DNA of 20,994 nt, taken from a virus. Under the pieces are notes generated by a model. It did not search any database. It was not told the DNA's origin and was given only the letters and a program-made list of their open reading frames with translations. Shown in pieces: positions 6,893 through 14,254 of this stretch. Both the position numbers and the translations under genes were made by a program. Within the stretch, counting starts at the first letter, position 1. Every line of letters starts with the position of its first letter. The stretch is from positions 1 to 20,994 of the IMG/VR virus record IMGVR_UViG_3300021445_000005. The stretch is one strand, 5' to 3'.

Positions 6893-7023
6893 GCTCGCGC
6901 CGCGGCGTAGGACGATCGCGAGCGCATCGGTGCTCCCCGCTCGAGCGCTCGTCGACGAGGTGACGCCGGCGGCCAGCGCTGACCGCTGGCGCTCACTGTT
7001 GAACCGGGTTTAAACCGGGTTTA
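6893..7023. promoter_or_regulatory. Control region with tandem 11-mers and inverted repeats
   Basis: No gene is seen in 6795-7085. This part holds: a tandem repeat of AACCGGGTTTA (7002-7012 and 7013-7023), one helical turn apart and containing GGTTTAAACC palindromes, an AT-rich exception in this genome; GCCAGCG/CGCTGGC (6972-6978 with 6984-6990); and GCTCGCG/CGCGAGC (6893-6899 with 6917-6923) enclosing the 13-mer shared with 5545-5557. It lies directly downstream of a ribbon-helix-helix gene, so operator sites are plausible. Confidence 0.5.
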
Positions 7024-7085
7024 AATCTCGATTGCCGGCGCCGATCAGAGGCGGCGCCTGGCGTCCCTGACAACTTGGCGCCAGC

Positions 7086-7286
7086 TCAGCTCGAGCTCGG
7101 CGCCGCTTTTTGCGCTTTGAGCGCCTGGCCGAGCAGCTCGCGGATCACATGCGCCAGCGGCACAGCGCGCGCTGCCGCGAGATCGCGGAGCTCATTGAAC
7201 ATCGCCGGCTCGAGCGCGACCGACATTGTCTTATACTGGCCGGAATCGAACCCTTGCGCGGCCACTCGCCGGTTAATCGTTCGCAT
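7086..7286 (-). CDS. Ribbon-helix-helix DNA-binding protein (CopG/Arc-like), 66 aa
   Basis: The protein has the RHH layout: a short strand KTMSVALE (about 19-26), helix 1 PAMFNELRDLAAAR (about 27-40), turn AVPL, helix 2 AHVIRELLGQALK (about 45-57), and a short Ala/Ser tail. RHH proteins such as Arc, Mnt and CopG bind DNA as dimers through the paired strands in the major groove. The start ATG 7286 overlaps the stop of the 802-aa gene (TGATG), so it is probably translationally coupled. It lies immediately before a control region with tandem 11-mers, palindromes and a terminator, which makes autoregulation or control of scaffold/coat transcription a natural guess. Basic N-terminal residues (RTINRR) may add DNA contacts. 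Confidence 0.7.
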   Translation of the reverse strand: MRTINRRVAAQGFDSGQYKTMSVALEPAMFNELRDLAAARAVPLAHVIRELLGQALKAQKAAPSSS

Positions 7287-9694
7287 CAGAACTCAGGCTC
7301 ACCCTCGACCGGCACCAGGCGGAAATTCGCCGGCGGATAGATCGCCTCGCCGTTGCGCTTGAGCAGCAGCACCGGCTGGTCGGAATAAGTGACGTAATTG
7401 TGAGTGACCGCGTCGAAGCCGCCGGCCTCGAGCACCTTTCTGATCTCGGCGCGCTCGATCGTGCCCCATCGCGAGACAGGCTTGCTATCGTTGAAGGCCT
7501 TGAGCGCGGCCGCCGGATCGCCGCCCGCCTGCTCGAGGAATTGCCGCGCCTCGTTGGCGATCGGATTATCCGGCAGCGCCGCCGGGTTGTAGCGCGAGAA
7601 CTGGTCGAGATACCGCGTCGCATCAATCCCGGCCTGGTGCATCGTCTCAGATGCTGCGCGCCACATTCCATGAGAATCGAGCTCAGGCCTCAGCTGCCGC
7701 TGAGTTAGCGCCGTGTCCATATAGAGCGACTGGCCCGAGCGATCCTCGAGGCTAGGATGCGCGAGCCATTGCTCGTTGAGTTTCTGCCGCACATAGTCGC
7801 TCTGCTCGCGCAGCGGCCGCTCCCAGGCAAGAGTCCTGGCCGGATCGACGTAGAGCTCGCCCTCGTAAAGGTGCCCCTGCTTATCGTGCGCCCGCCGGAT
7901 TGCGGTATCGAGCGCCGACCAGGCGCGAATATCAGCTTGCGAATTGTCAGCGCTCAGCGGCCCGCTTCTTCCGGCCAGGTGCGAGAACGCCCGCACCGCC
8001 TGCTCATTATCCGCCAGCGGCGCCAGGTCAGGATCGAGGCGCAGCATCGCCTCGACCTCGCCAGGCTGGAAAAACTGACCCACGCCAGGCCGCCGCGCTT
8101 TGTCGATCACGCTCTTTGCGCGCTCAGTGGCGCGAAAATAATCGCGCTGCGCAGCGTCGCGCGCATACTCCTCGCCGGTGCCGCGCGCCTCGCCCCAATA
8201 AAGACCATAGGAAAAAGTCTGGTTGCCCTCGCCGGTGCCGATCTTCCCCATATCCGGCCGCGTGAACTCAGCGCCCGAGCCGTGAAAGACGCGGATCGGC
8301 TCAGGTAAGACGTCGTAACGCGAGCGCGGCTCGAGCGCGGCGAGCTCGCCCTTATCCTCGGCCTGGATCTCAGAGAACGATCGCCGCGGATAGCCAGGCG
8401 GCCGCCCGCCCGTGCGCTCCTCGAGGCCTTCGCCGGCGAGCTGGTTGATCCGCTCGAGGCGCGGCGTCGCTTCCGCGCTGTTACCCCCGAGGCGCTCGAC
8501 GATCGCATTGCCAGGCAGCCGCACCGATCCGGCGACGTCCTCGAGCAGCGCCGGCATCGCGTTGAGGCCTTCGCGCGCGATCGCGCCGCCCGCCCGCAGC
8601 GCCGGCACATAGCCGGCGGCCACAGAGCCCGCCATGCCGATCGCCGGCAGATACTCGCCGCGCTGCGCCGAGGCCCAGGCATCGCGCAGCAGCGGGATCC
8701 CCGACGCATCGAGCGCGGCGTTGCCGGCGTCGGCAGCGGTGCGCGGTTGATAGGCCGACCAGCTGCCGTCGGCGCCCTGCACCATCGGCCGCACCTGGTC
8801 GGCCTGTTGCTCGTGCAGCCAGCGCGCATAAGCGCTCGCCTCGTCGGCCGATCGGAAGGTGCCGAAATTCTCGCCGGTGCGCTGGTAGCGATCGCGCGCC
8901 TCGGCCGAGCTCAGCTGCCGGCCATCGCCGACGCCAGGCACCAGCACCTCGCCGCGATCGGTGCCGATCCCGATCGAGCGGGTTGTCGAGATCGAGCCGT
9001 CGGGATTGTTGACCAGCGGCCGGTTGTAAATGTCGAGATTGCCGCCGGCGACCAGGCCGTCGGGCCGCAGCGGCAGCGCCGCGGCGAGCGGATCCTCGTC
9101 AAAGATCGGTTCATAATCGACCGGCACCAGGCCGCCGGCGCCGACCGTGCCGCCGTCGTGAAACCACTGGCGCCCCTGCTCGTCGACGACGGCGCCCGAG
9201 CGATCGTCATAGCGCATAGGCGCCGCCCTGGCGCCCCAGGTGTAGGCCTCGGCGCCGTTGAGCGCACCCTCGCCCACCTCGGCCGTCCCGAGCGCTGCAT
9301 CGCGCCCCGCGGCCATTATGCGCGCGGTCGGAATTTGGTAGCGGCCTGGCATCGCGCCGACCAGACGAGACTCGGCGAGATAATCGAGCATTGCCTCGCC
9401 GCCGCGCGGGATCCATTGCGCCGCATTGCCTACGCCGGCGCCGAGCATTGGCGTCCCGAGGGTTGCCAGCGCGCCCCAGCCGCGCGAGCGGCCGCTTAGG
9501 ACGTCGCCGTAATCGCGCAGATAATTGCCGCTGAGACTATCGAGCCCGGCCATCGAGGCGCGGCCTGCGCCCTGCAGCGCGGCCAGCATCCCGTTCGGGA
9601 ACAGCTGGCGATAGAGCCCGGCCTCCTCGCGCGGCAGCACCTCCTCGCCGACCTGCAGCACAGCAGGAACGTCGCCCGGCCCGAGATCCGACAT
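7286..9694 (-). CDS. Large virion/ejection-type protein with ADP-ribosyltransferase-like domain
   Basis: I choose ATG 9694 (802 aa), 1 base after the upstream stop; a TTG at 9739 would overlap the 28-aa gene. Residues ~70-120 are Gly/Ala-rich and amphipathic. Around 219-244 is the stretch NLDIYNRPLVNNPDGSIST, followed by a VPG.GDG...S..EA...Y..TG..FG.F.....A..YA..LH pattern to ~296, a module I associate with structural proteins of tailed phages. Residues ~465-800 match the polyvalent-protein ADP-ribosyltransferase-like pattern: VFHGSG with His 471, then SYGLYWGE (495-502), GHLYEGEL (607-614), WERPLREQSDYVRQKL (about 624-639), AGIDATRYLDQ (about 688-698) and a final VTYSDQPVLLLK strand. It probably enters the cell with the DNA, where the ART domain could modify host proteins. 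Activity is unproven; the catalytic Glu cannot be assigned with certainty. Confidence 0.72.
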   Translation of the reverse strand: MSDLGPGDVPAVLQVGEEVLPREEAGLYRQLFPNGMLAALQGAGRASMAGLDSLSGNYLRDYGDVLSGRSRGWGALATLGTPMLGAGVGNAAQWIPRGGEAMLDYLAESRLVGAMPGRYQIPTARIMAAGRDAALGTAEVGEGALNGAEAYTWGARAAPMRYDDRSGAVVDEQGRQWFHDGGTVGAGGLVPVDYEPIFDEDPLAAALPLRPDGLVAGGNLDIYNRPLVNNPDGSISTTRSIGIGTDRGEVLVPGVGDGRQLSSAEARDRYQRTGENFGTFRSADEASAYARWLHEQQADQVRPMVQGADGSWSAYQPRTAADAGNAALDASGIPLLRDAWASAQRGEYLPAIGMAGSVAAGYVPALRAGGAIAREGLNAMPALLEDVAGSVRLPGNAIVERLGGNSAEATPRLERINQLAGEGLEERTGGRPPGYPRRSFSEIQAEDKGELAALEPRSRYDVLPEPIRVFHGSGAEFTRPDMGKIGTGEGNQTFSYGLYWGEARGTGEEYARDAAQRDYFRATERAKSVIDKARRPGVGQFFQPGEVEAMLRLDPDLAPLADNEQAVRAFSHLAGRSGPLSADNSQADIRAWSALDTAIRRAHDKQGHLYEGELYVDPARTLAWERPLREQSDYVRQKLNEQWLAHPSLEDRSGQSLYMDTALTQRQLRPELDSHGMWRAASETMHQAGIDATRYLDQFSRYNPAALPDNPIANEARQFLEQAGGDPAAALKAFNDSKPVSRWGTIERAEIRKVLEAGGFDAVTHNYVTYSDQPVLLLKRNGEAIYPPANFRLVPVEGEPEF

Positions 9695-9695
9695 T

Positions 9696-9782
9696 TCAGC
9701 GCAGGTGCAGGAACGGCTTGAGGAATACCAGCGCGGCAAACAGCCCCATGACGATCAGCACCGCGCGCACCTCGAGAGGCAT
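9696..9782 (-). CDS. 28-aa single-pass membrane microprotein
   Basis: The frame ATG 9782 to TGA 9696 encodes MPLEVRAVLIVMGLFAALVF and eight more residues, ending in Arg. Residues ~8-21 are continuous hydrophobic; a basic residue at each end could fix the topology. It overlaps the stop of the 42-aa gene (TGATG) and ends one base before the 802-aa gene's ATG, so it sits exactly in a coupled chain. That spacing is the main evidence that it is real. Possible roles are a holin-like, ejection-associated or regulatory leader peptide; none can be shown. Confidence 0.5.
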   Translation of the reverse strand: MPLEVRAVLIVMGLFAALVFLKPFLHLR

Positions 9783-9910
9783 CAGCTCAGCCGCTCGCCG
9801 GCGCGCACCTTGGCGATCGCGATCGCGCGGATCTCCTCGAGCTCGGCCTCGGTTGCCGGCGCCGGCTCGAGCAGCTCGAGCTCGTCATCCTCGACCTGGT
9901 GCTCGAGCAT
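9782..9910 (-). CDS. Acidic 42-aa hypothetical protein
   Basis: ATG 9910 overlaps the previous stop (TGATG) and the stop overlaps the next ATG. The sequence opens with an acidic block (MLEHQVEDDELELLEPAP), followed by a helix EAELEEIRAIAIAKVRAG. No Cys or membrane span. No family is recognised; it may be a small partner of the basic 66-aa protein encoded just before it. Confidence 0.5.
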   Translation of the reverse strand: MLEHQVEDDELELLEPAPATEAELEEIRAIAIAKVRAGERLS

Positions 9911-10110
9911 CAGAGCTGCACCAGGTCGGTGCTCATAACCGTGACCGTGCGCTGCGCCGGCGGCCGGCCGACACCGCGCGTCGCGCGCAGCCGCTGCAGA
10001 TCCCCGTATTTGCTGCGCCGCTGGCGATTCGGCCGGAACCGCATCCCGAGCGCCGTCGCCCCAGCCCGCAGCATGGCGGCCGGCAGCAGCGTCATTGAAG
10101 CCTGTACCAT
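9910..10110 (-). CDS. Basic 66-aa hypothetical protein after portal
   Basis: I place the start at ATG 10110, which has a very strong AGGGGGG-type SD, so the gene overlaps the portal 3' end by 19 bases; ATG 10095 forms an ATGA overlap with the portal stop and is the alternative (61 aa). The first third is hydrophobic (TLLPAAMLRAGATALGM), the middle very basic (RFRPNRQRRSKYGDLQRLRATR), the end VTVMSTDLVQL beta-like. Position suggests a head-completion or minor virion protein; no recognised domain. Confidence 0.55.
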   Translation of the reverse strand: MVQASMTLLPAAMLRAGATALGMRFRPNRQRRSKYGDLQRLRATRGVGRPPAQRTVTVMSTDLVQL

Positions 10111-12425
10111 TGACCCCCCTGGTTGACGTAATAGTTGCCGTCGCGCGCGCGGCGGGCGCCTGGCGGCATCCCCCCGACGCCCTGGCCCAGCTGCTGCCCC
10201 CCCGCACCACCTGGCCCCTTCCCTGCTGCGCGCGCGGCGCTCAGCGCCTGCTCGAGCATGCGAACACCCTCGGCCAGCTCGCCGAGCGGCTGCCCGACCT
10301 GCTGCTCGTGCGCGATCTGCGCCTTTTGCATGATCCCGAGCAGCTTGGCCTCGAAATCCTTGTCGATCTTGTCCTGGCGTTGCGCCCGATCGGCCGCTTG
10401 ATCGCCCAGCACCTTGAGCATTTGCATGCGCTCGTTTCCGAGCTTTTGGAGCTGCTGTTTCAAGCCGGCGATCAGCGCCTGCACCTGCGGCGGCACGTCT
10501 TTCATGCTGCCATCGTCGAGCATGCCAGGCGGCAGCATCTTTGCGAGGCGCGTCGAGAGCTGGTCGGCGCCCTCCCAATCGGCGTGTTTTACGATCAGGT
10601 CGAGCAGGTTCGCGGCGATCTGCGGAGGGCAGACCTTCAAGAACGACAGCATATTGTCCCAGGCCTCGATCCGCCTGGTCGCGGCCGACGGGCCCAGCGT
10701 GACCGTCACGCCATACTTGCCGAGGGTCGGATTGTAAATTTTCGTCAGCTTGCCGCCCATCGTCGCGAGCCGCGCCTCGCCGACGCCCTTCGGCGCGTGA
10801 GGGTCGACCTGCACCTGCTCCTCTTGATCGTCCTCGCGCAGGATCGTGACGACGCGCTTTGTGTCGTAAACCTTGGGGATCAGGTCGACCAGGATCTCGC
10901 CGACGCGGCGCAGGCTGCGGCCGAAATTGTCGATGTAATGGAACGAGCCAATGTCGCCGCGCCGCTGCAGCTCGCGCAGCGCCTTGCCGGACTCGTCATA
11001 GACGCGCTCGCCGATCGTCGCGTCGAAGCGCAGCCCGGTCACGGCCATGAAATCTTGCGAGGCCTGCTGCACCTCGGCGATCACGCCCGCATTGGAGCCG
11101 ATAAAGGGTTGCCGCTGCGGCGGCGGCGCCGGCGCCCCGCCGGCCTCGACGTGGTTGTAAGGCAGGAAGGGATGATTCTTTGTGTTCGCCGTCCGCCAAA
11201 TATCCTCGAAACCCTCGATCTGGCCGAACTCGACGATATACGGAGCGCGCGGCTGCAGCGAGACGAGCTCGACGCCCAGCGTCCGATGAAAGTTATACAT
11301 TTGTTGCGGCGTCTTAGCCGCGCGAATGATCCCCGACTTTGTGACCTTGCCCTCGACGTCAGTCTCGTTGCCGATCATCTCGACCACCGGGATATAGCTC
11401 CCCGGCCAGTCGCGGCGCTCGAGCACCTCTTTTGCGCTGACCTTGTACCAGCGCACGACGGGAACTTGATCCTGGCGCTCGGCGACGATCTCGAGCTCTT
11501 TCGCGCGCTCGTCGAGCTCGTCGAAATATCCGACGTGACCATTCTCGAGCATGACGAGGCGTTTCTCATCGTGCTCAATTTCAAAATACTCGGCGATCCG
11601 GATCTCGGCCTCGTTGATCCAGTCTTTCATCAGCATATCGCCGACCGCGCTCGCGTCCCACGGGCAGGGATCAGCGTCGGGATATTCCTCCTCGAATTGC
11701 TCGCGCGGGATCATTTCAGAGATCACGCACCAGTGAGCGTCGGAGCCGTCGGGCATCTGGCGCGACGGATCCATGTAGACCGTGAAGCGGTTGCGGATCC
11801 GCTGAATCACGATCCGCTTGTTGAACGAGGCAGGCTCGTATTCGGTCAGGATCCGCAGATAACCCCAACCACCATCGACGCCCTGCTCTAAGAGCGTGTC
11901 ATAAGCAATATCGGCCTGGCTGGTGCGCTCGATATGACGGATCAGCCCGCGCATGAATTTCGCGACCTCGCGATCGCTGCGCTCGCCGACCGGCGAGATA
12001 TGGATCGCGGGCCGGTTCTCGCGCCCGTCGTTGACCACCTGGTTGACGAAGGTCGGCAGCTTATTGATGGTCAGCGTCGGCCGCTTGTCGATGTTGCGCG
12101 CCGCGACGACGCCCGCCGGCCACTGGCCGGATCCGATCTTGTGTTTCAGATCGTCGAGCGCCTCTTTCCGATTGTCGCTATCGTATTCCGCCGAGCGCTT
12201 GTGATTTTTGCGGATCCGCGCCAGCAGCTTTTGATCCTTGGCGTCATCCTTGGCGCCTTTGTCCGTCTCGTCGCCGGCGCGCTGCATCGTGTCGACCGGA
12301 TCATCGTCCTGCAGCGAGCCCTTGCCGCCAGCTTTCGCGGTCGGCATGCGGCGGTTCATGGCGCCGTCGACGCGCGGTAAGCGCACCCGCGGATCCTTCC
12401 GCGGTTTGGCAGGATCTTGAGCCAA
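10092..12425 (-). CDS. Portal protein, P22 gp1-like
   Basis: 777 aa, similar to the 725 aa of P22 portal. After a charged leader (1-65) come KRSAEYDSDNRKEALDDLKH (76-95), GQWPAG (~100) and RPTLTINKLPTFVNQVVNDG (~114-133), followed by NRPAIHISPVG, all typical of P22-type portals. The middle contains the wing/stem region; residues ~640-700 are a long Gln/Lys-rich helix (QALIAGLKQQLQKLGNERMQ), as in the P22 barrel, before a Gly/Gln-rich end. Portal forms the dodecameric DNA-entry ring, docking terminase outside. The start is TTG 12425: AAGGGG is 6 bases upstream, while the first ATG (codon 23) has no SD. The same leader pattern precedes small terminase. It is transcribed divergently from the zinc-ribbon cassette. 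Confidence 0.9.
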   Translation of the reverse strand: MAQDPAKPRKDPRVRLPRVDGAMNRRMPTAKAGGKGSLQDDDPVDTMQRAGDETDKGAKDDAKDQKLLARIRKNHKRSAEYDSDNRKEALDDLKHKIGSGQWPAGVVAARNIDKRPTLTINKLPTFVNQVVNDGRENRPAIHISPVGERSDREVAKFMRGLIRHIERTSQADIAYDTLLEQGVDGGWGYLRILTEYEPASFNKRIVIQRIRNRFTVYMDPSRQMPDGSDAHWCVISEMIPREQFEEEYPDADPCPWDASAVGDMLMKDWINEAEIRIAEYFEIEHDEKRLVMLENGHVGYFDELDERAKELEIVAERQDQVPVVRWYKVSAKEVLERRDWPGSYIPVVEMIGNETDVEGKVTKSGIIRAAKTPQQMYNFHRTLGVELVSLQPRAPYIVEFGQIEGFEDIWRTANTKNHPFLPYNHVEAGGAPAPPPQRQPFIGSNAGVIAEVQQASQDFMAVTGLRFDATIGERVYDESGKALRELQRRGDIGSFHYIDNFGRSLRRVGEILVDLIPKVYDTKRVVTILREDDQEEQVQVDPHAPKGVGEARLATMGGKLTKIYNPTLGKYGVTVTLGPSAATRRIEAWDNMLSFLKVCPPQIAANLLDLIVKHADWEGADQLSTRLAKMLPPGMLDDGSMKDVPPQVQALIAGLKQQLQKLGNERMQMLKVLGDQAADRAQRQDKIDKDFEAKLLGIMQKAQIAHEQQVGQPLGELAEGVRMLEQALSAARAAGKGPGGAGGQQLGQGVGGMPPGARRARDGNYYVNQGGQWYRLQ

Positions 12426-12433
12426 TGCTGACC

Positions 12434-12458
12434 CCTTATACTAATTTTGCTATATCGC
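12434..12458. promoter_or_regulatory. AT-rich island between divergent genes, possible promoter
   Basis: In a very GC-rich window the stretch TTATACTAATTTTGCTATAT stands out between portal (minus) and the plus-strand cassette. TATACT on + and TATAGC/TATAAG on - could serve as -10 elements, but I find no good -35 partner at 16-18 bases on either strand. The remaining bases to 12544 contain only GC-rich self-complementary GGCGCC elements. Confidence 0.3.
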
Positions 12459-12544
12459 CCTGGCTGCCGCGCCGGCGCCGGGCATTGTGCCGACCCCATG
12501 AGGGACTAGATCGGCGCCGGTTGCGGCGGCGCCTCGAGGTGACG

Positions 12545-12613
12545 ATGACCCGCCGCTATGAGCTGTTATGCTGGGCGGTGTTTTTTTACTTCCCGGTCTG
12601 GCCGCTTCACTAG
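12545..12613 (+). CDS. 22-aa hydrophobic membrane/leader peptide
   Basis: ATG 12545 follows GAGGTGACG and encodes MTRRYELLCWAVFFYFPVWP plus Leu-His before TAG. The basic start followed by an aromatic hydrophobic run fits a tiny single-span peptide or a translated leader; it ends 12 bases before the GTG of the zinc-ribbon gene. Only the SD and spacing support it, so it could be a leader coupling translation of the next gene rather than a functional protein. Confidence 0.35.
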   Translation: MTRRYELLCWAVFFYFPVWPLH

Positions 12614-12625
12614 GAGCCCAGCCTC

Positions 12626-12940
12626 GTGACCGAGCCGCCGACTTACCGGATCCCGCGGCCGAGCCTATGCCCGAGCTGCGGCCACCTGTTGAACGCTGCA
12701 GGTATTGTCGACCCTCACGAGCCGACCTGGCGCGCGCCAGAGGGCGGCGATACGACGGTTTGTGCCGCCTGCGCTGCGGTGCTCGTGTTTCAGCCCGACC
12801 TATCGCTGCGCAACGCGACGCCGCTCGAGCTCGCCGAGCTGCTCGCGGATCCCGACGTGCTGCGCACGATCGCGGCGATCAGAGAAGGCTGGCGAGTGCT
12901 CGGCCGACCTGGCGACAACCCGCGCAGCCGGAAGAACTAG
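12626..12940 (+). CDS. Zinc-ribbon protein, 104 aa, on the opposite strand
   Basis: GTG 12626 is preceded by AGGAG at 9 bases. CPSC at 15-18 and CAAC at 46-49 form a two-knuckle zinc ribbon; the region between has DPHEPTW and acidic/Gly residues. Residues ~62-95 are helical (TPLELAELLADPDVLRTIAAIREGW), followed by a basic end. Such small zinc ribbons bind nucleic acid or act as adapters. It is one of the few plus-strand genes and lies inside a long minus-strand unit, like a moron. Its TAG overlaps the TAG of the convergent 195-aa gene in a shared CTAG. Function unknown. Confidence 0.7.
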   Translation: MTEPPTYRIPRPSLCPSCGHLLNAAGIVDPHEPTWRAPEGGDTTVCAACAAVLVFQPDLSLRNATPLELAELLADPDVLRTIAAIREGWRVLGRPGDNPRSRKN

Positions 12941-13524
12941 GCGCGGCCGTCCTCGCGTTTGCCGCGCAGGCAATGCCGGCAGATATAGACGCCATCCGAC
13001 CACTGAAAATCGTGTTGACCTGGTGCGCAGGCCACCGGCCGGCGGTTCTCGCGCTGGTAGATCTCGCGCTGCGCCCGCTGGATTGCCTCGGCATCGTCGG
13101 CCGCTCGAGGCTTTGGGCCCTCGGCCATCGCGACCGGCTCGAGCTCGGCGATCGCCTCGTCTGTTGACCGCGGCCCCGAGCCGATCGGCCGCGTCTCGAG
13201 GGTGAAGCGATTCGGCTTACGAACGGTGATCGTGTCGCCGATCTCGCCCTCGGCCACAAAGTACCGCGGCAGCTCGACCGAGCTGCGCAGCAGACGGTTG
13301 AGCGCGCGCATGCCGGCCTCGTAATCCTCGAGGCAGAGCGGCAGCGTAACCCAGCGCCGCATATAGCGCGCGACGTCCTCGCGCAGCATCGTGCGCTGGC
13401 TTTCGCTCAGCCCGTCGGGCGCCGGCGCCGGCCAGCCGCCACGCGGCCGCAGGTCGACCAGGCGCTCGCACCGGCCGCACATATCGCCGAGCCGCAGCTC
13501 GAGACAGCGCGCGTCGCACTTCAT
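12937..13524 (-). CDS. Cys-rich 195-aa protein carrying a coat-protein segment
   Basis: ATG 13524 overlaps the methyltransferase stop (ATGA). Two Cys clusters frame it: C3, C7, C16 and C19 (CDARC...CGRC) and C166, H171, C182, H184 and C185 (CAPGQH...CRHC), possible zinc sites. The middle (about 40-90) is helical and basic. Residues 95-108, IGDTITVRKPNRFT, are identical to coat residues 40-53; the 42 coding bases differ at 5 sites, all third codon positions. It may bind coat or its partners, or derive from an old duplication of coat sequence. I do not recognise the rest. The gene converges on the plus-strand zinc-ribbon gene. Confidence 0.7.
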   Translation of the reverse strand: MKCDARCLELRLGDMCGRCERLVDLRPRGGWPAPAPDGLSESQRTMLREDVARYMRRWVTLPLCLEDYEAGMRALNRLLRSSVELPRYFVAEGEIGDTITVRKPNRFTLETRPIGSGPRSTDEAIAELEPVAMAEGPKPRAADDAEAIQRAQREIYQRENRRPVACAPGQHDFQWSDGVYICRHCLRGKREDGRA

Positions 13525-14075
13525 CCCGCGAGCCTCGCCGGCTTGACTGCCGTCAGCACGAACACCAGCACCGGGTTATGAGGCCCGGCCGGCGTCTCTT
13601 GCCGCGCCTCGACCACAAAATCGCCGCGGTAGATCGACCGAAAATCGCTCATCGGCGTATAGCCGACCTCGCCATAACGCACCTGCTCGAGAAAGGCGAA
13701 CGACTCCATTTGCAGCGCCCGCTTGTGCGAGGGATCGCCCCACACCCACGGCGAGCCGAACCCCGGACAGGTGCCGCACAGCACACCGCCCGGCTTGAGG
13801 ATCCGCCAGAACTCCTCGAATTGAGCGAAGAAGAAAGCCGCGTCACCTTGCGCGCCGGTATGCTCGAGCACCTCGTAAGCGTGAATCTCATCCCAATAGT
13901 CCGAGGCTGACCAGGCGAACGGCAGCACCTCGAGATCGGCGACAATGTCGGGCTCGTGCGACGGCTCTTTGTCGAGCGTTGTCAGGTTCGACCAGTCGCG
14001 GATCCCGTTGACCTGGATATGCCGCTGCCGCCGGCGACCGCAGCCGATCAAGAGCTCGCGTCGTTGCTCGGCCAT
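13521..14075 (-). CDS. Class I SAM-dependent methyltransferase-like protein
   Basis: 184 aa, start ATG 14075 behind GGGGAAAG. It has the Rossmann-type signature: LLIGCG (8-13) as motif I, Asp 35 at the end of the second strand (LTTLDKE), DIVADLEVLPF (43-53), HAYEVLEH (65-72) and FWRILKPGG (89-97). This class includes small-molecule, protein and nucleic-acid methylases; there is no DNA-methylase (D/N/S)PP(Y/F) motif, so a DNA adenine or cytosine-N4 target is unlikely. The C-terminus after ~100 is short and aromatic-rich. It starts inside the 3' end of the 68-aa gene (28-base overlap). The substrate is unknown; phage glycan, protein or nucleoside methylation are all possible. Confidence 0.75.
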   Translation of the reverse strand: MAEQRRELLIGCGRRRQRHIQVNGIRDWSNLTTLDKEPSHEPDIVADLEVLPFAWSASDYWDEIHAYEVLEHTGAQGDAAFFFAQFEEFWRILKPGGVLCGTCPGFGSPWVWGDPSHKRALQMESFAFLEQVRYGEVGYTPMSDFRSIYRGDFVVEARQETPAGPHNPVLVFVLTAVKPARLAG

Positions 14076-14254
14076 TGTGCTTTCCCCATTGCGGCGGCCA
14101 GGCGCTCACAGTCGAGCTCGGCAGCATCGAGATCCTTCCGCGCCATGCTCAGGCGCCAGCGGATCGAGCGCAGCCATTGCTCGGCGCTCTGCTGCGCCTC
14201 GTTGCGCGGCACCTCTTGCTCGACGCTCGGCCACCGGATCGGCTCAGCGGCCAT
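14048..14254 (-). CDS. 68-aa helical hypothetical protein
   Basis: ATG 14254 lies inside the 3' end of the 65-aa gene. Residues ~18-58 form one amphipathic charged helix (NEAQQSAEQWLRSIRWRLSM; KDLDAAELDCERLAAAM), possibly a coiled coil, with a Trp/Pro-containing start. No family is recognised. It is tightly coupled with both neighbours in the accessory run. Confidence 0.6.
   Translation of the reverse strand: MAAEPIRWPSVEQEVPRNEAQQSAEQWLRSIRWRLSMARKDLDAAELDCERLAAAMGKAQWPSNDASS

Noticed and set aside
10095-11891. 598-codon plus-strand open frame
   Set aside because: It is the antisense of the portal gene, has no SD and a His/Arg/Leu-rich composition typical of antisense frames.
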